A DNA stretch of 64,000 nucleotides from Cylindrotheca closterium (taxonomy: Eukaryota > Bacillariophyta > Bacillariophyceae > Bacillariales > Bacillariaceae). The stretch's first letter is position 1, and the number at the start of each line of letters is the position of its first letter. The DNA lies in contig CAKOGP040001814.1 of assembly GCA_933822405.4 (NCBI GenBank), positions 327,535-391,534 on the forward strand. Direction: 5' to 3'. The notes beneath the pieces were generated by a model. That model was not told where the DNA came from. It ran no database searches and saw only the letters and a program-made list of their open reading frames with translations. The position numbers and the translations under genes are program-made. Below, piece by piece: positions 43,608-54,583 of the stretch.

Positions 43608-43834
43608 CTGGTCTCTGTGTTTCCTTCTTTATCTAAATTTAAACAATCACTTTTTTGCAATCTTCTTGATATCTTGCTTTTTGGTTTTTACACCCAGATT
43701 GAAGATGCGCCAATGGAAGCATATTTGCAACGAACATTCGGTTGAATCGAATCTTTGACGGACACTTTTAAAAGTGTCCGTGTGTAAGGTCATTGTGAGT
43801 GCCGATAGCGAATCTCATTGGAAACCCCTCGACC

Positions 43835-45706
43835 ATGACCTCCGGTACCGCCATGAGTGGGCAAACAAATGGGAATGGGAAAATGGGAGATACTGAATCT
43901 GAAGCCACCTTCGCTAATGGAACCTTGGTGTATTGGAAATTCGAAAATGGCAACTTTTGGGGAAGCGTTAAGGATTTTAAGAATGGCAAATACGTTACCA
44001 GCTGGAGCGATGGCGATGTGCATATTTTGAAGGAGGAAACCGTACGACACATGGTATATCACGCACAAGCGACTCTTATCAATATACCAGAAAGGTTTGA
44101 GAAGAAGACAAAAGTTCAGAAGTATTTTGAGAACGATGGAAAATGGTGGACAGGGAAGATTATTGGAAAAGACAGAGATCACAATTACAAGATCGAATGG
44201 AGCAACGGGGCTATCAACGAATGGAATGCCTTGGACACCGTTGCAATGGTGCAAGATGCAAAGGATTTTGACGTTGATGAATCGAAGGAGCAGGAGACCG
44301 AGCATTCTGATGAGGAGAAGGAGGAAGAAGAAGATGAAGAAACGTATGCTAATGCGAAGGCAGAGGAAGTTGAGAATGATGAATCTGAGCGCTCTGCCGA
44401 TAGCAGTTCAAATGTTCCAGAGGTCGAATCAGTGGATGAGTCTGTTGACGAAGTCCATCAATCCACTGACGCTAGCAGCTATTTACTCAATGATTCTACT
44501 GAAGTTAGCAGCATTGCAACTGCAACATCAATAGGATCTGAAGATCCAGGAGATGCAATCCTTCCTTCAACGTTCCCTCGGACAGAAGAAGGGCTCAAAG
44601 AGTTCCTAAGTCGCGTTGATGGGAGCGCAGATGATGATGGACATAATCAAGAGGCTACATTCGAAGAAGAAGCAATATTTCAGGCCAATCTTAAGATTGA
44701 GGCATCTTCCACACGTGAAATTCCGATTCCAACAATGGTGCCCAACTCGCTGGTACAATGGGCTATTCGAATAGACGAAACTGACATCAGTTTCTCTATC
44801 CGACTGAAAAGGCCATCAAAGCCTGACCAAATCGAAGACATTGTAGAAGAAACGGTCGTTTATGCAAAGGAAGAGGAAACCGAGCAGGAAGCTGCAGAGG
44901 ATTCAAACCCACTAACCAACAGTGTGCAGGTGGATCCGTCCGAAAGGGGGGAGTTTATGGTGGACGAGTCATCAAGTACTATTATATTGGAGTTTGACAA
45001 TTCTTACTCTTGGTTTCGAGAGAAAACCATTTCCTATCACGTCCGAATTGTTCCTCCCCTCCCGCATGATGTCTCGGACCGGGCAGAAAAGTCATATCCG
45101 TATGTAATGAAGCTGTTGCGGCAGGCACAATTTGAGGTAAACTTTTCAAAGCAAGCTGTCGCAGCTGCAGAGCAAAACGTTGGCTTTACGGAACATCATT
45201 TCGGTCAAATGGAAGTTGATATTGAGCGAAAGCAACGAAAGCTGCGTCAAATGAAACAGGCGGCTTCAAAACTAGATGAACGCCGAGTCGGAGAGGAACA
45301 AAAGCTTTTGGCGCATCGAAAGCGACTGGAGGATAAAGAATTATACATTTCGAAGCTAGAAGAGGCAATGAAGGAATTGGAAAAAGAAAGAGACCTGTGT
45401 TGGGGTGAGAAGCAACAAATTCAAAATTCAATATACGATCAGGAGCGTCAGTTGATGCGATTTGATGACGACTGTAAAAACGTAGAATCACAAGCAGAGG
45501 AGGTGAAATCGGATTTGTGCGATTTGCAAATTGAAGTTCTGCTGAAAGACAACCATGTTGCCGATATGGAAGAAGCGTTGGAAAAGGCCAAGGCGGACGA
45601 GGCAGAGGCGATCGAAAATGTGGCGTTTTTGGAACGTGCAGAAGAGGCCTTGAAGTTGCGACTTGGGGAACGAACGGTGGAAGCCCTAAAGATGCGGTTT
45701 GGATAG
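43835..45706 (+). CDS. Tandem Tudor/Agenet-like, coiled-coil protein
   Basis: Single exon, 623 residues from MTSGTAMSGQTNGNGK (CGACCATGA context). Two modules of about 45 residues lie at about 25-75 and 90-140: the first contains NGTLVYWKFENGNFWGSV and SWSDGDV, the second KYFENDGKWWTGKI and IEWSNGAINEW. The aromatic W/F and D/N-G pattern is that of Tudor/Agenet or SGF29-like beta barrels, which often bind methylated residues. A long acidic, disordered stretch follows (about 145-300). After a middle region, a coiled coil spans about 435-620 (rich in Lys, Glu, Gln and Leu), ending in a short repeat (ALKLRLGERTVEALKMRFG). A chromatin or RNA-protein adaptor role is plausible but unproven. Confidence 0.78.
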   Translation: MTSGTAMSGQTNGNGKMGDTESEATFANGTLVYWKFENGNFWGSVKDFKNGKYVTSWSDGDVHILKEETVRHMVYHAQATLINIPERFEKKTKVQKYFENDGKWWTGKIIGKDRDHNYKIEWSNGAINEWNALDTVAMVQDAKDFDVDESKEQETEHSDEEKEEEEDEETYANAKAEEVENDESERSADSSSNVPEVESVDESVDEVHQSTDASSYLLNDSTEVSSIATATSIGSEDPGDAILPSTFPRTEEGLKEFLSRVDGSADDDGHNQEATFEEEAIFQANLKIEASSTREIPIPTMVPNSLVQWAIRIDETDISFSIRLKRPSKPDQIEDIVEETVVYAKEEETEQEAAEDSNPLTNSVQVDPSERGEFMVDESSSTIILEFDNSYSWFREKTISYHVRIVPPLPHDVSDRAEKSYPYVMKLLRQAQFEVNFSKQAVAAAEQNVGFTEHHFGQMEVDIERKQRKLRQMKQAASKLDERRVGEEQKLLAHRKRLEDKELYISKLEEAMKELEKERDLCWGEKQQIQNSIYDQERQLMRFDDDCKNVESQAEEVKSDLCDLQIEVLLKDNHVADMEEALEKAKADEAEAIENVAFLERAEEALKLRLGERTVEALKMRFG

Positions 45707-46823
45707 ACTTCTAGTCGGCGATATGAGTTTTAACCTTAGAATTGCAATGTTAAAAGTCTGGTCTATTGATTATGTTCCACTTCCACTTTGCTTTCTAAAA
45801 GTCATTTCATTTAGTAGTGAATAAAATCTTTAGACAAAATGGGCAAGTTCTAATGCAACAGCCTGCGCCAATGGAAGACAGATGTAACGATGAGAAAAAG
45901 GGAAGCGTGTGAAATCAAAAGCGAGCAATACCCTGCTTCAAAGTTGCTATCGCAATTGGGACCAGCTCGTTTAGGCACTCCAAAAACGCAGTGTCAAATA
46001 CTTTTGAAATTTCCTCACGACCGAGAATGTTTCCTTCTCAACAACTCTCGTAAAACAAGAATCACCTTCTTGTCGATACGGTAGACAATTAATAAATAGC
46101 AAGGATCCATTACATGGATATAACCGAAAACGTCGACCAAGCTACACATGCAATCGACATGAATGCTTGTGGAAGTGGGGATTGTTCCAGGAGGTCTCGG
46201 TCCGATATCATTGCTGGATTGCCAAAAGGACTGCCTGGCTACTGCCGTCTTGAAGATTAAAGAGTCGAGAAGTGCCGAGGGGGTGGTGAACACCAATCTT
46301 GTTGGGAGCCGCAATGCTTTTCTTCAATTTGAATTGTTTATTTTGGAAAGATCTTCATCCTTTGAATATTTGGATATTTTCCTGCAATTGGCGGGACAAT
46401 GATCACTATGATAGGTGATGGATCACAACTTGTTGATGCTGGGATCGAGTGCTGCTTCTTGGTGCGGGATCATAATTTTATTTAAAAAATTAAAACAATG
46501 AGTAAGGCACACTATATCGAACGATGCTCCCTCATCATGCTAATGCTGGATGTAATGTTCAAGAAAAGTATCTATGTTGTGTTGGGTAATAAAATATTCG
46601 TTGAGAGAGATGACCAATTTAGTTACTCAGTTTTTTGCAAATCGCTCCAAAATCTTTTTGGATGGGTCATCATCATCACATACGTCATTCCCCCCATTTT
46701 CCGCATTCAAAAGGGCGAAAAAACAACACTTTCAAGATTTTTAGTATACTCGCTTCCTACCTGGGAGGAGCCTCTTTTGGAGACTTCTCCTCTCGGTTGG
46801 CACACGTCCACTTGGCAATGAAA
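45707..46823. other. Gene-free stretch
   Basis: About 1.1 kb between convergent genes. Open frames on both strands at 46000-46400 overlap each other, and neither has recognisable motifs. The section may be a decayed gene, but I cannot name it. The frame at 46498-46821 overlaps the transporter's 3' end and is rejected. Confidence 0.35.
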
Positions 46824-47793
46824 TTAGGCAGTCTTTTTATTTGCTGGATACAAGATCTTCAAGGCAAGTTGAGCAAACCCCAGTACCAAAGCCTGTAGAA
46901 GAGAAAATGAAAGAAATGACAAACAATGTGTATGAGAAAATATGAATACTGGTGGCATTGACAAAAAGGAAAGAGGAAACAAAACCACTCACAATTCCGT
47001 TTGGCCCATATACAAAGCTGTTCTTGATGGCCACGCCATAGAAAGACCACAAGGAGGAGTTGATCACTTGAGCAACAGTCAATGGTCCCAAGATACTGCT
47101 GGAATCCTTTTCCGCAATCACCTTTCCCATGGAGGACAGTGGACTGCCCGACATGACGATAAAAAGCCCTGACGCAAAGAGTGCCAGAGAATCACTGACT
47201 TTAGCCATAGACGCCTTGGTGACTCCAAGAAAAGACCAGAGACACAAAGTTGCTCCACTCAAAGCAATCCCAACGGTCTGGGTCTTTCGCAAGGTTTTGA
47301 CATTGTCTCGAAGCAATGGAAGGATACCAAAGACAAAGCCAATGCTACCAATGCAGCCTAGAAGGTTTGACAAGACCACGTTGGGATCTTGAATCGACAA
47401 TCCATAGACCAACCAGCATACCGAAACAACTGACGAAATGGTGACTGGAATTGGATCCAAATCGCCAATGTCGTTCTTTTTGACAGCATTCATGACCGCA
47501 CCGGCTGGGGCCAAGTAAAGGGCCGAAGCGGTCAAAATTCCGAGCTTGGGGGCCAGCTTCTCAGCAATCTGGAGAGCACCTGGCGAGAGACTTAGAGAGC
47601 CACCTCTGAGGGTCTGAATCTTTTGATCGAGTTGTCGTCGTTGAGACGAAGTTGACGACACGTTGTTGCTCGTCTTTGAATTGACGAGGTGAGAATGGTG
47701 ATTCCCAGGGGCCCCCAAGTTCGTGGAAGGAGTCTGCAACGAGTGTCCAGATGACAGAAGGAGCAAAAGAGTTGCGATGCGGAAGGAGTTCAT
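46824..47793 (-). CDS. SWEET-family sugar transporter with N-terminal presequence
   Basis: Two exons, 47793-46993 and 46892-46824, joined in phase 0 (ATT|GTGAGT, acceptor TCTACAG) give 289 residues. Residues 1-80 are a signal peptide (MNSFRIATLLLLLSSGHS) plus a Ser/Asn/Thr-rich extension with LRGGS. Seven helices follow: the first triple helix bundle (about 85-165; LYLAPAGAV, CWLVYGLSI, NVVLSNLLGCIG), a linker helix (about 185), and the second bundle, with WSFYGVAI and YGPNGI, completed by the last exon (ALVLGFAQLALKILYP). This matches the MtN3/saliva (SWEET) fold, with the VxYG and PNxIG-type motifs. SWEETs are facilitative sugar uniporters. The long presequence is unusual and hints at a plastid or other endomembrane location. 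Without the 69-base last exon the final helix is lost. Confidence 0.88.
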
Positions 47794-48905
47794 TGCTTTA
47801 AGGTTGTACCTGTGTTTGTTACTCGTCGTTGGCAAATTATGAGGTCGTTGGATTTTTTCAAGCCGATCATTCGTTTCTGTTCGAGAGGAAAAACGCCGAT
47901 CCAGGAATTCCCATCATTGACGTATTTCGTACCGGTACGTGCAATAATGCGCATTCTGATACGAAGTCTGATCAGTCGTGCCTAGCTGTGCGAGGTCCAG
48001 TTTCCTGGCCTGCGACCGCCAGTGCGCACAACGAGATGCTAAAAACGCAAATAAAGGTGACCGTGCTATTGAATATGAGATCGATCATGCTGTCGTTGGA
48101 GTCCGTAAGTAGGTAGTAAGGACAAATCGGACTCCAGGGAAGCGAGACGATGATAACACTTCTTTTAAGAATACCTTTTGATTGTGTATGATCTGTCGTA
48201 TGTTTATCATAATACTGTAACGATTATATTTATATGAACGTACCATGTACCGGGTACCACAGCCAACAGTGAGCGGCAAAATATCCGAGGTCATCACCAC
48301 AAGGTCATTGATCAAACGAGGCACTAGAGTACCAGTACTGGTACCTGGTACTGTATGAGCCAGAAGCCGCTTTACTCTAATAATTTACAACCAGTGCTAG
48401 AAATCATCAGTACAACGATATCATCGAACGAAGAGGAGGCAGGATGCTATGGAGCGAGGACGAGGAAGACTCGTAGTAGCACCACGACAGATAAGCTGAG
48501 AGCGAGGAACACGAGGATTAGATCCAACTACTTAGTATTTTTAGCTTCTATGAAGGCGATGTGTATTAGAGGTGAACCAATACTTTTATTAATGATTAAT
48601 AAAAAGGTCTACTGCACCGTACCTGGTAGCATAAAGTGTGCACAGCAACATATTTCACTGGATGTACGAAAGAAAAAGGGATCAACCCGCGAATGAAATT
48701 CTGGTCAGTCCCGTTCGTCTGCATAATGACTACCGTATTATTGCATGCACTCAGCCCAAGCAGTTTTCGCATTCCCGTTATGGATGGCCGAACACGGAGT
48801 GTTGAATAGGAGAATCCGACCCATCACACCCAGCATCACACAATCACAAGCATTGTATTAATAAATACGATTTAATTGAATTCCATTCATCCCCAAGTCG
48901 CCACC
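47794..48905. other. Divergent intergenic region
   Basis: About 1.1 kb between two outward-facing genes. Several GGTACC/TACCGG-type motifs (47930, 48243, 48330-48350) are present. No RNA gene or repeat beyond these words is recognised, and small open frames are featureless. Confidence 0.4.
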
Positions 48906-50903
48906 ATGACCAACAATCGTGGGTTCACAGAGGCTGTCCCGCTCTCGTTGAGCTCCATGGCGCACATGACCTTGCCGCTGGAAGAGGGTGTCTCGGATGG
49001 TTTGACCCAAGTCCTGCATCACATGTTGACCTGTTGCGCCAACTACGCTCGTGCCATAATGCCGCCGCACAATTGGAAAGCCAACGATTTGACCACCAGT
49101 ATGCACGCGTGGGAACCTCATGAAGGAGATGCCGAGCCGAGAGATTTGCCAACCTCGCTCACGAAACATGGGTTTACGCATCAGTATCATCGGACCGCTT
49201 TCATTTACTTGAAAGGCGCCATGAAGGAGAACATTACCAAAGAGGACGAAAAGAAATATCTCAAGGATTGGGCACAAGAAGATGAAGCTGTGCTTGGCCG
49301 TGTCAGCCTCATGTTTGCCACTAACGGAGTCATGACTCCGGAGGAATTGAATGGATCCAAGGTTACTGCGGAAAGTCCAAAATGTGTTTTGTACAAAACC
49401 ATTATCGAGTATAGATCTCTTCCTGCTACTGGAAATAAGTCTGCAGTTCAGGCGGAAGAATTGAGCATGCTGAGTTTCGGAGGAAGCGTGGACGATGATG
49501 TCAAGTACGGAGCCTTGGCCAGTCTTTACGATGACACGGCCAAGTACATTTTGGAAATTTATTCCGTCCGCGGCAAAAAGTACAAGTTTGACCTCATGAA
49601 GTCCACCCTTTGCGATGGGACGGTTCCACGGATGCCTTCCCGGGGCAACCCTGATGAGGCCCCACACGACGATCCTTTCTTGAAGTCATTGTGCGTGACG
49701 GTTACGGATCATGCCACCTCACGGCAAGAGGAGCACAAGTATGCCATTACGAGAATGCACTTGAGCATGGAAGGAAATTTGCGCATTGGCCAACATCAGC
49801 TTCCAACAGACTCCTCGTCCATTTCCAATCGAATGCAAGAAACCTTTTTGTATTTGAACCATTTGAAACCAGAAATGGCGGTTGCCACACCATCTGGTCA
49901 CACGTTGTTGCTGGATCCCAAAGAGGCTGGAAAGATTTATATCGATGGTCGATATATTACCTCGTGGGGTAAGGATCCCAAGATTGGGTCACATCTTCCT
50001 GCACTTTTTGGAATGGACCTTCAAAACATTCCCTTTTGGCATGGCCGAATCACGGATTACGACATTCTCAAACGATCGTATGCGCAACTCTGGCAAGATG
50101 TCCTCATTGACGCTAGACTCAAGGGAAAAGATATTGGAGGACGATTGCTTTCGCGACTGATTACCGGATCCGACCCAGTCAAGGACGATGAAGACGATGA
50201 TGATGATGAAGGCGCCGATAATATGGATGACGAAGAAGACAAAACACCGGCTGTGGACACTGGAAGTGATTGTCTCGAAGCGCAAGTGATGCAATCTACC
50301 ACCTTCGACCCCGTTGGAATTTCGGCCAAGGCTTTGGCAACACGATTCTCCAAGGAATATTGTGAAGAAGGTTTCCCATGTCTGGCACATGAAATTGATT
50401 GGGTCAAGGATCGATTGCCGGGTCGGGTCCCTGTGGTGGTCCCGTTGCGGGTGATCAATGTCCTCCGACGTGGAGGATACTTTGATACCAAGCGTACTGC
50501 GGACGAAGTTTGGTTCTCACAAAGTCGACCGGCCAAATTTGGAGACGAGTCCGAAGTCGTCGAAAAGGCGGTTGATCTTTTGAAAGAAGCTGGTTGCAAT
50601 GATATCACCCCCAACATGATTGTTTTTTTCAATGGAGTCGGAGTCAGTGATCCAGTACAAAAGAAAGGATTGGTTCGATTCAACCGGTCATTACGGCAGT
50701 ATCATGTCAACCAATACTTTTCGACTATGAATTTGATGGATCTGATCGCCAAGCCAAAAAATGGTGCACCCGAACCAAAAAAGCAAAAAATTGACACTGT
50801 CGCAGCAAAGGGTTTCTTATTGGGTTACCATGTGGCACAAGAACATCCGGATGGAACGGTTCTATTGCGCTACTTGCTGAAGCATCGCAGTGAAGCCATA
50901 TGA
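48906..50903 (+). CDS. Large orphan protein, possible degenerate GHKL/Hsp90-like ATPase
   Basis: Single exon, 665 residues; start set by an optimal context (GCCACCATGA), ten codons inside the open frame. I do not recognise the family with confidence. Visible features are an N-terminal helical region with GVSDGLTQVLHH, a central strand-rich region ending in GKIYIDGRYITSWG and DLQNIPFWHGRITDYDILKR, a highly acidic loop (Asp/Glu run at about 435-460), and a C-terminal region with VPVVVPLRVINVLRRGGYF and a Lys-rich stretch (EPKKQKID) that could act as a nuclear signal. The central GKIY-x-x-G ... RI-x-D segment faintly recalls some Hsp90-like ATPase-domain proteins, but the usual nucleotide-binding motifs are not obvious. 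No signal peptide or membrane span. Confidence 0.75.
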   Translation: MTNNRGFTEAVPLSLSSMAHMTLPLEEGVSDGLTQVLHHMLTCCANYARAIMPPHNWKANDLTTSMHAWEPHEGDAEPRDLPTSLTKHGFTHQYHRTAFIYLKGAMKENITKEDEKKYLKDWAQEDEAVLGRVSLMFATNGVMTPEELNGSKVTAESPKCVLYKTIIEYRSLPATGNKSAVQAEELSMLSFGGSVDDDVKYGALASLYDDTAKYILEIYSVRGKKYKFDLMKSTLCDGTVPRMPSRGNPDEAPHDDPFLKSLCVTVTDHATSRQEEHKYAITRMHLSMEGNLRIGQHQLPTDSSSISNRMQETFLYLNHLKPEMAVATPSGHTLLLDPKEAGKIYIDGRYITSWGKDPKIGSHLPALFGMDLQNIPFWHGRITDYDILKRSYAQLWQDVLIDARLKGKDIGGRLLSRLITGSDPVKDDEDDDDDEGADNMDDEEDKTPAVDTGSDCLEAQVMQSTTFDPVGISAKALATRFSKEYCEEGFPCLAHEIDWVKDRLPGRVPVVVPLRVINVLRRGGYFDTKRTADEVWFSQSRPAKFGDESEVVEKAVDLLKEAGCNDITPNMIVFFNGVGVSDPVQKKGLVRFNRSLRQYHVNQYFSTMNLMDLIAKPKNGAPEPKKQKIDTVAAKGFLLGYHVAQEHPDGTVLLRYLLKHRSEAI

Positions 50904-51030
50904 CATGTGGGAGACCATGGAAATATTCCTACGAATAGTTAAAAAATGCTTGTTTTAAAATAATAGTATTGATAGCTAAACAACATTCCTAATACACTAA
51001 AAAGTACATCATGCTCACAGCAATAAAGAA

Positions 51031-53087
51031 TCACTCAGCAGCAGCCGATCCCTTATTCTCGCTTTTTGCCTTCGGATCAATTCCATCCTGGTGATCACGG
51101 TACCAAATGACTTCCTCGAAAGTTTTTCGCTTCAATGAAGTCAAGTCAATGTCGGCCGAATTCAAAAAATCTGGTACCTCCAATGCCTCTTCGGCAACTC
51201 GTTCCAATTCCATCCGCCGAACTCCTTGGAAGAACTTATGCTCCAAAGCTTCCTCCGCGGTACAACGATTCTTGGGATTGAATTTCAGCATTTGTTGCAA
51301 TAGGTCCAGCGCGATTGGGTCGGAAGCTGGATATAACTCTTTCAGATTTTTTGGTTTCTTGAACTCCAGAGTCTTAATGTATTCATTGGCCTTTCCCAGT
51401 GCAGCAATTTCTTCCGTGCTAGGTGTGCCAATGACACCAAAGATGACGTTCAGCTGATCTAGTCGCTCGTCGTTGACAGTCGCCCCTTCGCCGGATAATG
51501 GATAGCAGGAACCTCCTGGAAACAAGGGCGTCCTATCTTGGTAGCCAGGCACATTTCCTTCCTGCATACTCAAGAGCTCCGCCATGATGCAACCCAGACT
51601 CCAAATGTCAACTGCAGACGTATACGGCTGGATCAAAATGAGTTCTGGTGCTCGATACCACCTGGTAACGACATGCTTGGTCAGTTGCCGCGTCAGGGGT
51701 GATTTCTTTGGAAACGCAGGAGGTCGATCTGGTTTGCCATCTGCTTTTTTGGACCACGATGACATCATGGACGAAGCGTCCACTATTCTTGCGAGACCAA
51801 AGTCACAAATCTGAAAAAAAAACGAGAATGGACAATCAAGTAAGCATTGAAATTTTTTTTGGTGCTTGCAGCCAGCGTCATTCATTCGATCAATCACCGT
51901 ACCTTGAGTGAACAATTTTCGTTCAAAAGAATATTGGCTGGCTTTAAATCTCGATGAATCACCGATGCAGAGTGCAAGAATTTGAGCCCCGTCAGCATTT
52001 GGTACAGAAAGGTTTGGATATGTTCAGTAGTAAGGTATTGAGGAGACATGATGAGTTTGTACAAGTCCGTATCCACGTCTGTTAGTGGAAGAAATGGCCA
52101 AGAGAGGCTGATGTTAGTTTCGATCAGAATGGTACAGGTATTCATCCATGTATCTCCACACTTACATTCAAAAACGAGATACAGATCGTGAAAGTCAGCC
52201 AAGTCATCCGTCGGTGGCTGGACAACGTCTAACAGCTGAATGACACATTCATGATCTCGCAGTCGTCGCAAAAGATGAATCTCTCGAAACAGACGAACCG
52301 AATCAATCTCTTGCTCAAACGGCGACTGGATTCGCTTGATTGCCACAAAGGCATCCGCTCTGTTTTGCTTGAGATCAATGGCTTGGGCCACCTCCCCATA
52401 CGACCCTCTACCTAGCATACGTTGCAATTTATATCTCGTGCCTACCGCCCAATCGGAAAAGTCATCAATCAGACTTGTAAGTTTCGCCTTTGGCGGTTGG
52501 GCGGGTTTGTTGGGAGCTGGTGTGGCCACACCATCCTGCAAGAGCTGCTGCCTTTCCAGTTGGTCAGCATTTTTCAACGCTTGGTAGGGCAAGGGCGACG
52601 TTGCAAACATGTGCATGGCACGGGCATGATTATCACTCGCTGGTGTTGACGGAGGCGCTGGTGGAAGCTCATGATGCACAAACGGCGTAACTGGGGACAT
52701 GGATGGCCCCCTGGAAGCCAAGGAGCTGATATCCGACGGTGAGGCCGATGGTTTTCGATCCATCATGGTACCTGCTGGAGTACCAGGAATACTCCTGTCC
52801 GTCATGCTCCGTTCCGACGATAGAACAGAAGAAGTGGAACCCAAGGAAGACGTGCGGATGGTGTTAGGCGTGACTGGGGTCCGCGCACCCGGGGGAAGAC
52901 GATATTCTTGAGGACTGGCCTCTGGAGCTCGATGGTCATCATCCACCGGTGCATCTCCTTCTTCTTGATAATTGCTTGGTTTTAACCGCTTAGCAGAGTG
53001 ATCAGAGTGATTCATGTTTCGCTTGGATTCTTTTTGAGGCAACTCCCGCGGCGTTGGGGGAGGGGTCTCGGCGGAAGCATCATTCAT
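51031..53087 (-). CDS. Atypical MAPK-like CMGC kinase without TxY motif
   Basis: Three exons (53087-52166, 52078-51903, 51810-51031), phases consistent, give 625 residues. A disordered Ser/Pro/Thr-rich N-terminus of about 215 residues with many SP/TP sites precedes the kinase domain: glycine loop GRGSYGEV (about 225), VAIK lysine, HRDLKPAN (about 349), DFG (about 369), APE and a CMGC-type insert. The activation loop carries an insertion of about 25 residues rich in Lys, Pro and Ser, and reads TKHVVTRWYRAPE where MAPKs have TEY/TDY. All catalytic residues (VAIK Lys, HRD Asp, DFG Asp) are present. Intron 1 removes a stretch that would otherwise replace the hinge (VFE-Y-VDTDLYK is restored by splicing). 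A role in signalling is expected, but activation by a dual-specificity MAPKK is unlikely. Confidence 0.9.
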
Positions 53088-53115
53088 GGTTGCGTATTGG
53101 AAATGGCACGTGCAA

Positions 53116-53165
53116 TCAACTCAACTCAACTCAACTCAGGTCAACTCAGGTCAACTCAGGTCAAT
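53116..53165. repeat. TCAAC and TCAACTCAGG tandem repeat
   Basis: Several TCAAC units pass into three copies of TCAACTCAGG, just upstream (about 30 bp) of the kinase start codon. It probably lies in the 5' untranslated region or promoter and may vary in length between strains. Confidence 0.85.
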
Positions 53166-54230
53166 CAACCAATCCAAGAAAGAACTATTGTGCAATCAAT
53201 CAATTGGTAGACCCCCTCCTTCAGCTGACTACTGATTCCAAGAAATCTACCGTGCCTTTCAGTGCCTGAACCGTTTTCTCTTGTTTCGCCTTTTTGTGAA
53301 TTGGATCTTCCCCTATTTCTTGGTTGTTGTTTTGCTTCCAACAGGTTTGAAGCTGTATCCTATTCAATGCGTTTAAGGTATCCCTGTTGTAGGGTGTACT
53401 GATATCACTTTTGTGAGTGATTTGTAATGGGATAAATCTTGGAACTCTTTGGATCTCTTGTCTGATAACCGTTTCACACGAGAGGATCTTCCGTTCCAGC
53501 CCAAATACAACTCGCAAAAAGATTTGGACATCATCGAATATAAACCCGCCGTCAGGACCAAAGACAAAAAGATATCGCACGTAGATTCCTACGTACGACC
53601 AGAAATTTTGGATTGATTGGCGGGAGTTGAAGGACGTACAGTACAATAGGAACTTCGGTCGTTTCCGGCGTGTTTATGTGGGAGAAGAATACCAGGACCG
53701 TGTGTTCCAAATAGTTCTCAATCAGATGTCGAAGTACCCAGTACTTACACATCATGAACTATGATAGTTTTAGTAACTCTAAGACCTATTTGTATTATAC
53801 TTCTTATATATCACAGAGCGAATAATATGATTCCCAGCAAACAGCCATACTTAGTCCAAATAAAACAAGCTGTTGGATGCAGCCGTTGGATCCAGATGAA
53901 TCTTTTATGCATTCTTCTCTCACTGATTGTTTACCAGCTCTCCCAACGCAATCAATGCTCGCAATGCGCTGATGATCAGGAGTCTAAGTCTTTGCTCTTT
54001 TCTGATGGTTCTGAACCTTCAGCTCTCGAAACACAGCGAGAGTTGTCTGAGGCATATACTACTTCGGAATGGTGCTATACAAGCATCCACTCATCAGCAG
54101 GTGGGTATTTTTGCTTGCAATAGAATGATAAGATTGTCTAATCTGTACTCTTTCTTTGGATGCTTCTCCTGAACCTTGAATGAATCCGCGAAACAACAAT
54201 CCGAAAAATTGCAAAAGCAGCCTGAGGCAT

Positions 54231-54543
54231 CCTGTTGTTCAAACTTTCACCCATCATCGTGCATTTTCTGCTCATCCAATCCGTGATTTCCCTTCGTAAA
54301 AAGTCGACTAATAAATACAATCCTTGTATATGTTCGCAAGTTGTTCCAAATCACCTTGAGTTCTCGAAATACTAGCAACGACGAGAGTCTGAAACTTATG
54401 TCATATTTCACAAAGTCCTGCTAATCTCAGTTTTCACCCGTCAGCAAATGGTTCGTTTCAGCTCATCCGATCCATGATGTACCTTCAACAAACAAAGTTG
54501 GCAATACCATCCTTGCATATCTTCGCAAATTATACTACATCAC
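54231..54543. repeat. Two diverged direct repeats of about 125 bp
   Basis: Blocks 54231-54356 and 54419-54543 share TTTTCACCCGTC/TTTCACCCATC, CAGCTCATCCGATCC/TGCTCATCCAATCC and CAATCCTTGTATATGTTCGC/CCATCCTTGCATATCTTCGC. No coding frame is common to both, so they are noncoding repeats. Confidence 0.6.
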
Positions 54544-54583
54544 TTTGCTGTCAAACCTTCTGACCACCACCTGATTCATTCAT

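Larger units (their letters stand above)
53088..54583. other. Gene-free stretch with small repeats
   Basis: About 1.5 kb. Next to the kinase start lies a TCAAC/TCAACTCAGG microsatellite (53116-53165). Frames at 53221-53646 (minus) and 53761-54123 (plus) are not supported. Two related blocks of about 125 bp lie at 54231-54356 and 54419-54543. Confidence 0.4.

Noticed and set aside
46015..46402. Overlapping frames on both strands
   Set aside because: Neither has motifs or a good start, and they overlap each other; possibly a decayed gene but not assignable.
46498..46821. Plus-strand frame of 107 codons
   Set aside because: No features, and it ends at the 3' end of the SWEET gene, probably untranslated sequence.
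53221..53646. Minus-strand frame of 141 codons
   Set aside because: Composition is protein-like in part, but it has no ATG context, domain, or homologue in the window; left unannotated.
53761..54123. Plus-strand frame with one hydrophobic stretch
   Set aside because: Too little evidence for a small secreted or membrane protein; the hydrophobic part is short and the rest featureless.
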